64,000 nucleotides of DNA, taken from contig JAPYXD010000715.1 in NCBI GenBank assembly GCA_030998225.1, forward strand, positions 372,001 through 436,000, given 5' to 3'. The notes below the pieces were generated by a model that ran no database searches, was not told where the DNA came from, and saw only the letters and a program-made list of their open reading frames with translations. The translations under genes were made by a program, and so were the position numbers. Source of the stretch: Diplolepis rosae (lineage: Eukaryota; Arthropoda; Insecta; Hymenoptera; Diplolepididae). This document shows, piece by piece, positions 12,280-23,897 of this stretch. How positions within the stretch are numbered: the first letter of the stretch is position 1; each line of letters begins with the position of its first letter.

Positions 12280-12999
12280 TTATGATGTACATAATCGTCC
12301 TACCGAACGCACTATTCGGCATACTATCGGCAAACTCGAGAATAATTTAACATTATTGGATGATACTTGACCGATTAGACCACGTACACCTTGAGCTGTA
12401 GAGAATATTGTGGCTGTAAATGAGAGTTTTGCCGAAGACCCGGAAGAATCGATTCGGCGCCGATCTCAATAACTTGGCCTATCTTATGGCACTGCTTGGG
12501 CGATTTTTGATGCCGGAAATTGAAGTACATTATCTCCATGACATTTGGTTCCAACAAGACGGCGCTAAATGTCATACAGCCCGTGAAACAATGGATTTAC
12601 TGCGTAGTCGTTTCGGTGATCAATTTATCTCTCATCTCGGACCGGTGGATTGACCTCCAAGATCGTGTTATATCACACCTTTGGACTTTTATTTGTGGGG
12701 GTATGTAAAGTCTAAGTGTTTTGTGGATAAACCAGCTACTATTAAGGCATTAGAAGCCAACATTACTGAAGTTATTAGCGATATACCGACCGAAGTCCTC
12801 GTGCGAGTCATTCAAAATTGGTGTTTACGGATGGACGAATTAAAGCGCAGTTGCGGCCAACATTTGAAAGGGGTTATCTTTAAAAAATAAATTTCATGAA
12901 TGGTTCTAAACAAGAATAAAAATTATTGCCCTATCAATTTGAATTTTCGTTGTTTTATTTCAATTTAAAATCCTATACCTCTAAATTGTTCACCCTTTA
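12280..12999 (+). pseudogene. Mariner/Tc1-like transposase relic
   Basis: Fragments of an IS630-type transposase are readable. An N-terminal RPTERTIRHTIGKLENNL block (about 12295-12350) is followed by a stop. Then come IWFQQDGAKCHTARE (about 12540), TPLDFYLWGYVKSKCF across a frameshift (about 12670-12720), and a C-terminal helix region ending KGVIFKK at 12890. The middle of the gene, including the first catalytic Asp block, is deleted. WFQQDGA carries the second Asp. The right end near 12985-13000, TTGTTCACCCTTTATA, looks like the terminal repeat. Related sequence lies at 28071-28694. Confidence 0.75.
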
Positions 13000-14705
13000 T
13001 AAGCGTTTCGTATATTTTTGCTGTATCATACTAGTTTTTAAAATTAAGATCGGATCGCCGTTTCCCGATTTCACGATATGTATTATTTGCAGTGTAAATA
13101 TATAAAAGCAATCCTATGTCGTAAGTCAAGAAAAGCGAGACATTTTGAAAAAAGCATCAGTTGAACCTTAATAGCAACATTGGAAAAACTAGAAAAAAAA
13201 ATAAAGAGAAAAATAAGAAATTTAATAACTTGTAAAATCTTGTGAAATGATTAAAATTTCACTAATTTAATTAAAAATTGATAATCTAGTGGAAATTAAA
13301 TAACAAATGTGACTTATTTTATACAAAAAAGGAGGGTGTCTGAAATAAAAGCAAATCAGCCTTAGATAATTAAAGAAATGCTTCAAAACGATTTTCATGG
13401 TAAGATTGATGCCTCATGAGAAATAAAATATATGGAATTATTATCAATAATCCGTAGTACATTGTCCTAGGCCTATTACAAGTGTACGACCAGGAGTGAA
13501 ATCAGGAGTGATTTTGTTTTGATCCCTTCGAAATCGTATTTCTGGTTATTAGAGGAACTATCAAAATATATCAATATCTGATCTTGTATCTTTTATATTC
13601 ACTCTAATTAAAAAAAGTATTTTATATTCTCATATGAGAAAGTATTGGAATTATGTAAAAAAGAACTTTTCAAATTTTCAAAAATTTAATTGTGGCTCTG
13701 ACAGATAAACGAAAAATTTAGCGCAAAACACGAGTGTTACGATGAGAATATGCTCCTTAAGGCCGATAAAGCCTTAAATAAATTGAGTTTCCTCTTTCAT
13801 TTGGAATGTACCAATCCCCGCCATTTCGAAGCAACATTTCAAACCGACTGATTCCATGCTAATCGAAAAATTTTAAACCTAATTAAATGCGAACTCAATC
13901 TGAACTAACTTTCGAAACCGAATCCTTAAGTGCATTGCAGAATTATTCCAATCCGAAATATGCAGCAGGGAGACTCGTCAAGGTTGGAAGATTTTTTTCT
14001 GAGCGACAGGGTTTTTACAAATATTATTTAGAGATTCCAAAAAAGTTAAGAGAGAAATTGAAAATGAAAATAATTTTACAAGTAGTATTTAGAGATTTCA
14101 AAAAAGTTTAGAGAAGAATTGAAAATGAAAATCAGTGCCAAAAAACTATCCACTATTTATATCAACTTATAAAGGTGTAAAAGCATCATTACAAGGCATG
14201 CCATTATGCTATTAAAAATTATTATTAAAAAGTGTAAGTAAGTAATTATAGTATAAAATAGCTTCTCTAGTGAGATTCAGTTTATTTTGGGTTTAAATTT
14301 CTCGCTAAGTCTAAGAGAGTGCAGGGATGTCTATTGTGCGCGCGGAGCAATTACTCCACAACAATATATTTTCTCTGATATTTATGAAGTAATCAAACCA
14401 AATCGTTTAATGTTAATACCAAAAAACACAAAATAAAATAACAAACAAGACAAAATAACTTTTAAAAAACCATTAATAAAATTTTATTGTAATTTCAAAA
14501 TATCATCACAATGTTATAAACTTAATAAGAGTCAAAATTTCTCAAATTGACCCCCAAAACCAAAATTTCGTTTTTTTTATCATTCTGTCCATAATCGATA
14601 GATGTTTCGATAAAAAACAACTCCACGAATTTTTTTTCAGAAAAATCATTTTTGCAAAAGTTACTTGCAGTTGTATATTTATACAGGGTTTTATACTAAT
14701 TAGCA
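13000..14705. other. AT-rich DNA, no gene
   Basis: No coding signature. It contains a two-copy 61-bp tandem duplication at 14013-14132 (units start TTTTACAA at 14013 and 14074), which produces the 74-codon open frame at 13887-14111. Confidence 0.5.
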
Positions 14706-15743
14706 TACACGGAGAGAAGAGAACGCAGCTGTCATGTGCGCGGGACAAAGCAGAGCTGTGTTCTTACGAAAATGAACGATTGGACACAGCTCAGCTATGT
14801 CCTCGCGTAGCCAGAATGTGTGAGCGCACATCTCTGCTTCGCGCTGGGCATACACCGTTCGGACGAAGCAGAGCTGTGTGCGAACAAATGAAGGCTTCGT
14901 CTAAACACAGCTCCACTGTGCCCTCGCACTCCTCTGCTTCGTGCTAAACACATCGTGCGGGTGCGCCACGTTTGTGTATATGTAATGCATTGATTATACA
15001 TACTTTGATTATTTATAAGGCCAAAAAATTGCCGTGTCTCATTAACGTGGACGCAAACGACGCGGAATTTAAAGGTGCGTATTACAATCATTCAATATAA
15101 TCAATATAATAATTTGTTGCCGCAGAGGAACGTATAACCTCAAACTTTTTTTCATTACAGAACGGAACATTTTTGGGCAATCAAGTTTTAATTAAAAATA
15201 CTCAGATTTTAATAAAAACCATCACATACAACATTTTTGATTTTATATTTTTATATGTTGCCTGTATTTCATATAGAAATGTATCTCTGTCGTGTCAAAC
15301 GCAACTAAATCTTTGTTGCTCTTGATTCGCTTTTTTACATATTTTCATTTTAACATTGAAATTATAAATCAATTATGATATCAGAGTTTAATAATTCTCA
15401 AATTATGAAAGTTGGTTCGATAAATATCAAACTTTTATGCAGGTAAATGCCGATCAATGCATTACATATACACAAACGTGGCGCACACTCACGATGTGTT
15501 TAGCACGAAGCAGAGGAGTGCGAGGGCATAGTGGAGCTGTGTTTAGACGAAGCCTTCATTTGTTCGCACACAGCTCTGCTTCGTCCGAACGGTGTGTGCC
15601 CAGCGCGAAGCAGAGATGTGCGCTCACACATTCTGCTGCTACGCGAGGACATAGCTGAGCTGTGTCCAATCGTACATTTTCGTAAGAACACAGCTCTGCT
15701 TTGTCTCGCGCACATGACAGCTGCGTTCTCTTCTCTCCGTGTA
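14706..15743. mobile_element. Non-autonomous DNA element with 290-bp TIRs
   Basis: 14706-14994 and 15453-15743 are reverse complements at roughly 95% identity by eye. Outer ends read TACACGGAGAG. The arms are GC-rich and contain repeated CGAAGCAGAGCTGTGT-like subunits. The interior (about 458 bp) is AT-rich with no transposase. Open frames in the arms (for example 15437-15760) are palindrome artefacts. The ACACGGAGA terminus also occurs on the MITE at 29390-29938. Confidence 0.9.
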
Positions 15744-16086
15744 GCTTGCGAACGATTCAATGGATTTTCATGCGACTTGCGTCAAAATGGATATCGAATT
15801 TCACGCTATAACATGACGCAATCAGATTTTTCAAAAAAAAATTTTATTGTAAAAAAAAGTTATTGTTTATAAACAACTGAATAATTTTTCAACTTCTGGA
15901 CCTTCAATCTGAATCGGGCAAAATGATTTATATACTACATTGTTTTGAGATATAATTTCAATTCAAAAAAGTTAGTGCACTTAAACGCTTTTTGCTTTAA
16001 AGAACTTTATAACAAGCGTCACTTAGGCGCGAGCCCTTCTCAAGCGGCAGAGAGTGCGGCGAATAATCTTGCGCACTCTTTCGTTC
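15744..16086. other. Spacer without recognisable gene
   Basis: Nothing supported between the 14.7-kb TIR element and element A. Confidence 0.4.
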
Positions 16087-19004
16087 AGTTTTATTGTTGC
16101 AGTTTGACTTTTATATTACAGGTTTTGATGCATATTATTGAAACAAATTCAAACTTTAAAAAAATATTTATTTCTTGTACACAGTTCCTAGTGTAAAATT
16201 TTTGTCAGAAGAAAAAATCTTGCACATCAGTTTCGCACCTTCGATTGGTATGCAACAATGAAATTTGCGCATATTTTTTAAAGTTTTAACAACTGAAAAA
16301 CGATTTGTCAACTTTTCTTGGTGTTCCACATGCTCTTCTTTTGTTCCTGAAAGATAGATAATTTTTTCATATTTAAACGAGAATATCTTTGAGCCGTGTT
16401 CAGTTTAAAAAATGCCATCCCCGAACGCGTGTTGCAATCCAAAGAAAAAAAAAACATTTCAGTGTTTATAAAAATTTGCAGTTGATTAGTGAAAATTGAA
16501 ATCCGGCTTTCAAAGTGTTTATTGGCAAATACGTGTGTGCTTCTTACAAGAGAGAAATGTACAGGGATATTAAAAATAATCCAGTGAAAAACGTTCGAAG
16601 ATGAAGATCATCTTCAATTCAGCCAATCACATCAGCCAATTCGAATTCTTCAACAGACAGCTGTGAAATTGACGATTTCTCGTGCCAAGATAAGGACTTT
16701 ACTTGTGCCAAATTCGACCAAGCTGTAAAGAGAGTGAAAATGATTGAATTACTGAAAAATGTGTCGGACCCGAGACTAGCAAAGTTACGTCGATCGGATT
16801 TTTCGGAGAGTGAGAAGAAACTGTTGTTAGAAGCAGTGGACCATGCTAAGCGTAAAAGTTATAGTGTCTTAGAGTGCGTAGCTAACAATCCATGGTTAGA
16901 CAATGTGAAAAAGGCTCTTTCAAAAACAACAAACCGTGCGGAGAAACAAGTTATTTTAACAACTTTGCCTCATGACTGGGGCGTAAAGAAGATACAGAAA
17001 ATTTTGGGAGTTTCGCGGCATTTTGCGTCTACAGCTAAAAAATTGCGTCGAGATAAAGGCTTTTCTTCCAGCTGTGATTCTAAGCCAGGTCGACCAATGC
17101 GTCCAAATATCATCAACGAAGTCCAAGAGTTTTACCTATCCAATAACATCAGCAGAGTCATGCTAGGAGCAAAAGATTATAAATCTGTTGTAATCGACGG
17201 AAAAAGACAGCAAATGAGGTAATTTTTTTGTGACAAAAAGTACAAGAATATACTTTTTCATTATATTAGGCCCTTGACTCGTTCGAAAGATATTTTAGAA
17301 TTTCCGCTCCTCTCGTCGAATTTCTGAGAGAGCACAGTAAATCCAAAAAACTTTGTCGTGCTAACGAAACTTTCCAATTTCGAACAACACCAAAGACCTA
17401 ATAATGCATTTTTTCTTTCATGATTTCTCCGTTTCCGAAAATTCGCAAAATCAATACTTGTTTTCCTATCGGCACTTTCAAAAATTTTGCGATTAGTAAA
17501 AATTAAGAGACAGTGCAAAAAATCTGTTTGTAATATATGTTTTCTTAATTCCCTGTAATTTTTAAACACCGTTCGATTTATTTTTTTGTAAACTTAAAAA
17601 ATAATTCCTGAGATGTAATAATTTTTGAGTGCCAAGTTACAATAAACGTGGAGGGGGGGGATCAAGCAAAAATTTACGTTTGAATCATTGTATTCTAGAA
17701 ACGTTTACTGATGGGGAGCCTGAAGGAACTGCATGAAAAATTTCTTGTGCGATTTCCGAATAGAAAAATCAGTTTGTCTATCTTCACGAAATTGAGACCA
17801 CAATTTTACATTCTTGCGGGTGCCAAAGGAACACACAGCGTTTGTGTCTGTAAAATACAGCAAAATATAAGATTAAAAGTACGAGGCTTAAAACAAGAAT
17901 TAAGAAAATCAGGAGTCAACTGCGAAACAACTTATAGAGATTTGCCAAAAAAATGACGTGCTCATTGTCAAATTCAGATTGCTGTTTGTCGACGTGTGAT
18001 TGTTGCCCAGGAGCGTCAAAAGTAATTGAAGAAATTGAATCACATTTGTCGAAAAGCAGAATTTCGCAGGTGTCTTACAGTCAGTGGCCCACAACTGACA
18101 GGTAATCAATCTGTTTATCGTAGTTCGATCAGTCTTTCATACGATTTTTACTATTCACGAGTGCAACCTTAAATAACTTTTCAGATGTCAACTTCTTAGC
18201 CACACGGAATCTACAAACACGTTTCTTCAAAAACTTAAATCTGACTTGCCTGATCTACATTCCAGACGCTATCCAGTCTCAACACTGGTCCAAGGATCAA
18301 GTGACTTTGCATGTTTATGTGATTTATTACAAAAAAGAGGGCAAGGTTAAGCATACAAATTTTGTCGTACTTTCTGAGTATATCCTCCACGATGCAAATT
18401 GTGTACATTTGTTCAATGAACGATTGATTTCGCATATACGCCAGGAATTTGGAGTGGCAAATGTTAAAAAAATATTTAACTTTTCGGATGGCGCAGGCTC
18501 ACAATATAAAAACAAGTTCAATTATGATAATTTAATAGAAAATAAAAATGACTTTTGTATCGATGCTGAGTGGCATTTTTTCGCGACATTCCATGGAAAA
18601 GGGGCCTGCGACGGAGTGGGTGAATGTGTAAAAAGAAGCGCTTATCGCGCTAGTTTCGGCGTACTTATGGCGACGAAATCACAACACCTGAAAAGTTTTA
18701 TTGTTGGACAAAAAAAAATTTCCAAAACATCAATTTTTCTTTCTGTACAAAAGAAGATCATGCGGCACACCAAGAAAAGTTGACAAATCGTTTTTCAGTT
18801 GTAAAAACTTTGAAAAATACGCGCAAATTTCATTGTTACATACCAATCGACGGTGCGAAACTGATGTGCAAGATTTTTTCTTCCGAAAAAAATTTTACAC
18901 TAGAAACTGTGTACAAGAAATAAATATTTTTTTAAAGTTTGAGTTTATTTCAATAATATGCATCAAAACCTGTAATATGAAAGTCAAACTGCAACAATAA
19001 AACT
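16087..19004 (+). mobile_element. Element A: TIR DNA transposon of an unrecognised family
   Basis: Long terminal inverted repeats: 16087-16355 and 18735-19004 are reverse complements over about 270 bp (outer ends AGTTTTATTGTTGCAG). They enclose a multi-exon-looking gene on the plus strand. The right TIR overlaps the 3' end of the coding region. Element B (54271-57284) has a homologous gene but different TIR sequences, so the two are separate members of one protein family. The target duplication could not be determined. Confidence 0.8.
16412..18783 (+). pseudogene. Element A transposase-like gene with two probable introns, frameshifted
   Basis: ATG at 16412 starts a Cys-containing N-terminus (NACCNPKKKK). 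Coding is clear at about 16640-17218, including a helix-turn-helix-like segment (LPHDWGVKKIQKILGVSRHF). 17219 GTAAT to 17698 CTAG behaves as a 480-bp intron, since the protein resumes in KRLLMGSLKELHEKF. A run of seven A near 17947-17952 shifts the frame. The next block CCPGASKVIEEIE to QWPTTDR ends at a GTAATC donor (18102), with a TTTTCAG acceptor at 18184, an 83-bp intron. The last exon carries FSDGAGSQYKNKFNYDN, AEWHFFATFHGKGACDG and VKRSAYRASF. Element B has the same block order uninterrupted at intron 1. A frameshift near 18230 also exists, and the intron 1 join is off by one base, so the copy is probably dead. The family is not one I can name. Confidence 0.65.
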
Positions 19005-19350
19005 TAATAACTTTTGAAATTTTAACTACCAAACGTCAAAAGTGGATTACCAAACGCTACCAAACGACTTACACTTTGAAAACTTAATAACTTTTTTAAT
19101 TTTAACTATCAAACCTCAAAAGTGGACTACCAAACGCTACCAAACGACAACCAAACGATTAAAAAAGGAATTTATAAAAAAATCAAAAATATAGGGTGCA
19201 CCGTGAAGTTAGCACCCCAATTATGAAAACCTTTTAACTTTTTCAATTTTGACTACCAAACAACAAAAGTAGACTACTAAACAGTACCAAACGATTCCAT
19301 AAAAAAAAATCGAAATTTTAATAGTCGGGGTGCTAACTTCACTGTAGTGA
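19005..19350. repeat. Imperfect tandem repeats ending in a 16-bp hairpin
   Basis: Three diverged units with ACTACCAAAC-type blocks start near 19020, 19095 and 19245. GTGAAGTTAGCACCCC (19203-19218) is a perfect reverse complement of 19327-19342. The hairpin termini resemble short TIRs around about 140 bp. Confidence 0.65.
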
Positions 19351-19639
19351 CATTAGCTTATTCGTGAGTGGTGCGGCAAGGCGCTTTTTTTAAGTAACGT
19401 CCTTTAACTCTCCCATTGTTTCTGTAACATAGGAATTTATAATCAAAACTACATGTATTTACACGTGAAATTTTACACGCGGATTACATCCACTACGTGG
19501 ATTTGGATTTGAGAAAATTATTCGTAAGTGACATTTTACACGTGTAAACCCATGTGGATATTTTTACTAGGGAATTTATTTAATCTCTGAATTTGAAGAA
19601 GAATCTTTAAAAAATTTTCCGGCTTGTAATCTATATGAA

Positions 19640-20088
19640 TGTTTCCTGATCTAACAAAAAAAAAGAAAAAAGCATTTAGGACGGAGTGAGAAATAGGTAC
19701 AATTTGATAACTTACCTGATGCATGGAGCACCAGTACATCTTTATAAATCCCATCAACTTTTACTTTGTATTTTTGATTCAACTTGTAATTCAAAGGATC
19801 GAAACTTTTAAAATCGGACACTGCGACGTTAATTCTTTCATTCCTTCACACAATTGCCCGTAAGAAACATTGTTTAACAATATACTGCTTTTAAGAACAA
19901 GAATATGATTCTGGATATGAAATAGTACAACTCTTATCATACTTTTTCACAGTTATAAATTCCACTTTATAATTCACCCGTTTACAGGATTCCTTTTGTC
20001 TCGCTGACAATGCGGCGTGTTTAACTCTTTGTAGAAAAGTGTAAATGCCGGCCGGTCGCTTTCCCCTTTTTTTTTCCTTCGACTCCAA
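19640..20088 (-). CDS. Possible small spliced gene (host-like candidate)
   Basis: On the minus strand, ATG at 20088 opens a 65-codon basic frame (MESKEKKRGKRPAG ... VNYKVEF). Further on, 19833-19716 encodes a segment like SDFKSFDPLNYKLNQKYKVKV-type sequence and ends at a strong donor, CAG/GTAAGT. About 70 bp downstream is an excellent acceptor: a pyrimidine tract of C and T followed by TTGTTAG near 19652. The joined frame would stop after about seven codons. How the first frame links to the second is unclear (in-frame stop or missing intron). The composition recalls N-terminal regions of insect BEN-type proteins, but that is only an impression. Confidence 0.3.
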
Positions 20089-20223
20089 ACGCGTTTACCG
20101 AAAATTACCGAAATTATGTTTTCGATGTGCGCAAGCGTCGCATAATTCTTCTTCAGGAATCCAGTTCTCAGTAAACTTGTAGGCGAACGATATTTGTAAA
20201 AAAACCTTTTTTTTGATAAAAAT

Positions 20224-20354
20224 TATTAATATTGTACATTTTTAAAATTGTAGAAATTTCCTTATATTCTGTAGATTGCCAAAAGATATAAACATCTTAT
20301 ATTTAATTTCAAGTATTTTAATTCTGATGTTAAGCATTTTGTAATTTGTAAAAA
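20224..20354 (+). repeat. Dispersed AT-rich repeat, copy 1
   Basis: Reverse complement of 48186-48314 at high identity (shared TTGTAGAAATTTCCTTATAT and GATATAAACATCTTATA). Confidence 0.8.
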
Positions 20355-20550
20355 CATTATATTGTAGGTTATGTAAATAATAAAATAGTTAGAATTCTGA
20401 AAATAAATAATATCATTCAGCTAAAAAATATAGTTTTAATTGATATATTAAAACTGCGTATTTTAGGTTTCAAAATTGACGAAATAAATTTCGTAATGCG
20501 ATTTCTTCCAGACAGTTAACATTTGTTCAAACAGAATAATGATTCAAAAC

Positions 20551-20583
20551 GACGTTTCGGTAAAAATCTATTGCCCTCATCAG
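20551..20583 (-). other. Hammerhead-ribozyme-like motif 1
   Basis: Minus-strand order CTGATGA, then GGGCAATAGATTTTTACC, then GAAACGTC. This is the conserved core order (CUGAUGA, stem II, GAAA) of type I hammerhead motifs found in Penelope-like retroelements. Stem II pairs only partly, and a good stem I is not visible, so cleavage activity is doubtful. Confidence 0.35.
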
Positions 20584-20635
20584 GTAGTTTTGTAGTTGTA
20601 CTTTATTTTCAATTGTAACATATAATTTTTAGAGA

Positions 20636-21513
20636 ATGATGATCGCACTTGGTGCTCTCATCTGTAAATTCATAAACTATCTCTGAACCTGAGGTCGGTA
20701 ACGCAGGATTCTTTGGTTTCTTGAAAATGATAATGAATTATATCTTACGAATAGCAGATGAATACTCTTATGGTATATTCGATTGTAGTAATGTGTGATG
20801 TGCAGAGAGAATTAACGTAGATGACTGCGTGAGACAAAAGAGAATTATATTCTTTTTTTTGGAGAACGACCGAAGTTGGTAATTTTACTATTTTAGAATT
20901 TACTTTTCAGCTCTACAAGAAATGCCCACTACATAGCATGTTTATTTAGAATATGAACGTGCCAAATTTATTTAAATTAAAGAACTCTGTTTTATTTAAT
21001 TCTCAAAGATACTTAGACGTAAGAAGTAACTTTAAGACTTATTTTCCAGAGCTACAAGAAATGCCATCTACAAATCATGTATTTAAATTATAGCTCTATT
21101 AATATTTACATTTCAAGAACAAGGATAGAAACCAGATCTTGAAGTGATGGACTTTTATTGAATAATAAAATATAAAATAAAATTTACTGATTTTGAATAA
21201 TAATAAACTATTTGGAGGCTGAACAGAACTCTAAGTCAGGGTAAGAAGTAATTATACCAGCTTTCTAAAGTTTTCCACAGAAAATCTAATTTATTATCCG
21301 AAAGTAATAAAGACGTTTTATGTGCTATGCGAATTTATCAATAGACATTTCTTCATTCTCATCAAGAAACTCTGGGTTTCGATGTGTAAATACATCTTAT
21401 GTAGGGATCCTGAGAATGTTTGGACTCTTATCGAAGCTTACTATAAAACCTATTGAGTTTCTAAGATTTTGGTTTATTAGGAGCATATGGTGAAATTCTG
21501 TATTTTACGTATA
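20636..21513 (+). repeat. Three-block dispersed repeat, copy 1
   Basis: Blocks 20636-20804 and 21285-21379 are reverse complements of 30569-30736 and 30467-30563. Block 21388-21513 matches 30325-30449 in direct orientation. Between the first two blocks about 480 bp are present here and absent in the other copy. That insert contains a duplicated CTACAAGAAATGCC segment near 20908 and 21048. Confidence 0.8.
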
Positions 21514-21637
21514 ATGCTTCAAAGTTTACTATATCTTCTGATTCTAATTTCTTACTGATTGCACAGGTAAATCTACAATGTTCTGAAATTAAATGAATTA
21601 AATTATCTTTTCGTACTTCTAAAGGATCCCTTTTATA

Positions 21638-22580
21638 TTAAATACATGAGGTATTGAGTACAGAGACGAATACGACTCTGGGGATTCCGTTTCCTTCCTC
21701 ATAAAAAATAAATTTTTTATTTCTGATATTGGAATCAACATAATCGAAACTAGCGGTTACCGGGAAAATATAATCTCCGGTGCTCTCTCTGTTTACCTCC
21801 GGGTTATGCGGCATTGCATATGATGCATCAACCACTCCGTTGAGATCCCTATTCCCAAACTTTCTTTTGGAATCAACCTTCCTAAACGGAAGACCACTTG
21901 CAAGATTTTCACACACTTGAGCTCCAGAGAAGGAGCACCTCTTCTCCAGATTGGGCGGCATTACATATGATGCATCATTCCCACCGTTATGAGGTCCCTG
22001 ACACCCAGCAATAAAATTTTGCTGATTCACACTTTTCTTTTTACCTTCCAGCAGATAAATTTGTCGCTTCCCAATCTTTTTCTCGTGGGAAGTATCAATA
22101 TTCTGACCAATACCACTTCCTTGTGCAATGAGAAAAAGATCTGCCTCCCCCACTGTTTCATATCCCTTGGATTCGGAATCACTCAGGTCATTGTTATAGT
22201 CTATTTTGTTCATCAGGTTATTTTCATATTCATTATTAGGAGCAAATAGGGAAATAGATTTTTGTATCAGGATTTGGTTTGAGCAGAAATTGCTGTCTGT
22301 TAGGGATGTCTCGGAGTCAAAATCTGGAGCCTGTACAGTGCCGTCAATGTCAAGTACTTGCTTCAGATTTTTAGAGGTGAGTATAGTTTCATCGTCAGTC
22401 TTAGTACTTATTCTGGAACAAGCTGTTTTGGTTTTTTCGTCGAGAATTTTCGTCTCCGTTTCATTAATTCTTTCCAATTTATTGACTTCATTCTCTATGA
22501 TCGGATTTCGGGATAAGGCGTCAGCATTCGAATTTATTTTTCCGGGCTTGTATATAACCGTATAATCATATTCACTTAAT
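21638..22580 (-). CDS. Gypsy I post-RNase H tail
   Basis: In frame with the RNase H end block (YKPGKINSNADALSRNP), about 300 residues continue to a stop at 21638. The sequence is acidic and Ser/Thr/Asn rich with no integrase zinc finger or DDE motif. It contains two related copies of a small motif, NDASYVMPPNLEK and VDASYAMPHNPEV, about 60 residues apart. In gypsy pol proteins this is the position of the spacer before the integrase, so it may be an enlarged linker after integrase loss or an unrelated fused segment. No recognised function. Confidence 0.55.
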
Positions 22581-22598
22581 CCATATTAATCCATATAT

Positions 22599-23765
22599 TT
22601 AATTTGGATCCAGGTTTTTTAAATTATGCAACCATGCAAGAGGTCTATGGTCAGTAACCGGTGAAAAATTACGACCATAAATATACGGTCTGAGGTCTTC
22701 TACCCCAAACAAATTATCTAGAAGTTCTTTTTCGGTGGTCGAGTACCTGGTCTCAGCAGTATTCAAAGTACGAGACGCGTATGCTACCGGTAAATCTTGA
22801 CTCATTGTACCACAGTGTGGCAGTGTTCCCAGAACGTGGACGTAAGCGGCCCCCACCATAGATGCTTCGAGCTCATTGTGTCTTCCTCATTCAACCAACC
22901 TATGGCAGTGGAGCGAGGAAGAAGCCATGAGCTATTAGGGTCCATGGTGGGGGCCGTTTACGTTCATGTTCTGCGAACACTGATTGCGGCCACTACCATT
23001 AATTTTAGGAGGGTACTTAAGAAAGTGAAAATGAGCATCAGCGTCGCCAAGTTTTGATAGCAAGAACTAATATCAATGCAAACGAAACCCCGACCCCCCA
23101 ACCCGATGTATTCTAAAGAGCGGAAAATTTTGAAATATATTGTATAAAATCCATTTCATAAATTTTAATGATTTAAAATTGAAAATAATTTGTGAAAGAA
23201 TAAAAATACAAGAATGTTTAAATATGAATCACAATGAACAGTTAAATACAGTACTATTATACGGAGAAAATAGTTGAAGTAATTTTACTCAACTCTGTCG
23301 ATCAAACTTGGGACTTAAGGACATTTGAACATTTATTAACTCCTAGTCGGGTAAAATGAATTTGAAAAATACCTAATTCACCCAAAGTTGAACGGTAGTT
23401 GAGTAAAATGAGCATCAGCTGTATTATTTCAACTGGCAATGATATGGTTGCTATGGTTACAGCAGTTTAAAAATAACATCGGTAGCGACAATAGCGCCAC
23501 CACTTGTTGATAGCAAACATTATAATTCGTTCCCCTTTTCTCCTATATGAGTGAACCCACTGTGGATTGTACCTTGACTTAATACTACTCCTAATGCATA
23601 ATCACACGCATCTGTAGTAATGATAAAAGGTTTATAAAAGTCTGGGTATTGTAATATTGGGTCAGAAAGAATAATATCTCTTAGTGTCTCGAAAGCTTTC
23701 TCCTGTAAGTTTTCCCAAGAAAATTTTACTCCTAATTCAGTAAGATGTGTTAGGAGTTCAGCCAT
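22599..23765 (-). pseudogene. Gypsy I RNase H domain, split by an insertion
   Basis: 23765-23570 encodes the start of the RNase H domain, with the conserved ITTDACDYALGVVLSQG (catalytic Asp in TDA). The domain resumes at about 22800 with LPVAYASRTLNTAE, STTEKELL (catalytic Glu) and VTDHRPLAWLHNLKN (catalytic Asp), ending in a deletion near 22590 before YKPGKINSNADALSR. The two halves are separated by a 755-bp DNA element with a 6-7-bp ATTGTA(C) duplication. Confidence 0.85.
22811..23565. mobile_element. 755-bp non-autonomous DNA element inside gypsy I
   Basis: Flanked by the direct repeat ATTGTAC (22804-22810 and 23566-23572), with short ends CACAGTG and CACTGTGG. It splits the RNase H frame cleanly. 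Internal inverted pair: GTGTTCCCAGAACG...GGCCCCCACCAT (about 22826-22860) against its reverse complement near 22947-22981. No ORF of note. Part (about 22985-23098) recurs at 63624-63745. Confidence 0.8.
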
Positions 23766-23897
23766 TTTCGCAAAGTCAGGTGTAAACCTCCTATAATAAG
23801 CAATAAGGCCTAGGAATTATTTAATATTTCGTCAAGTTTTAAGTCGTGGGAATTTTTTTACGGCTTATATTTTTCGCGTGTCAGGTTTTACTCCATC

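Noticed and set aside
15437..15872. Open frames in the GC-rich TIR as genes
   Set aside because: Frames occur on both strands of a palindrome in both arms and have no protein signature.
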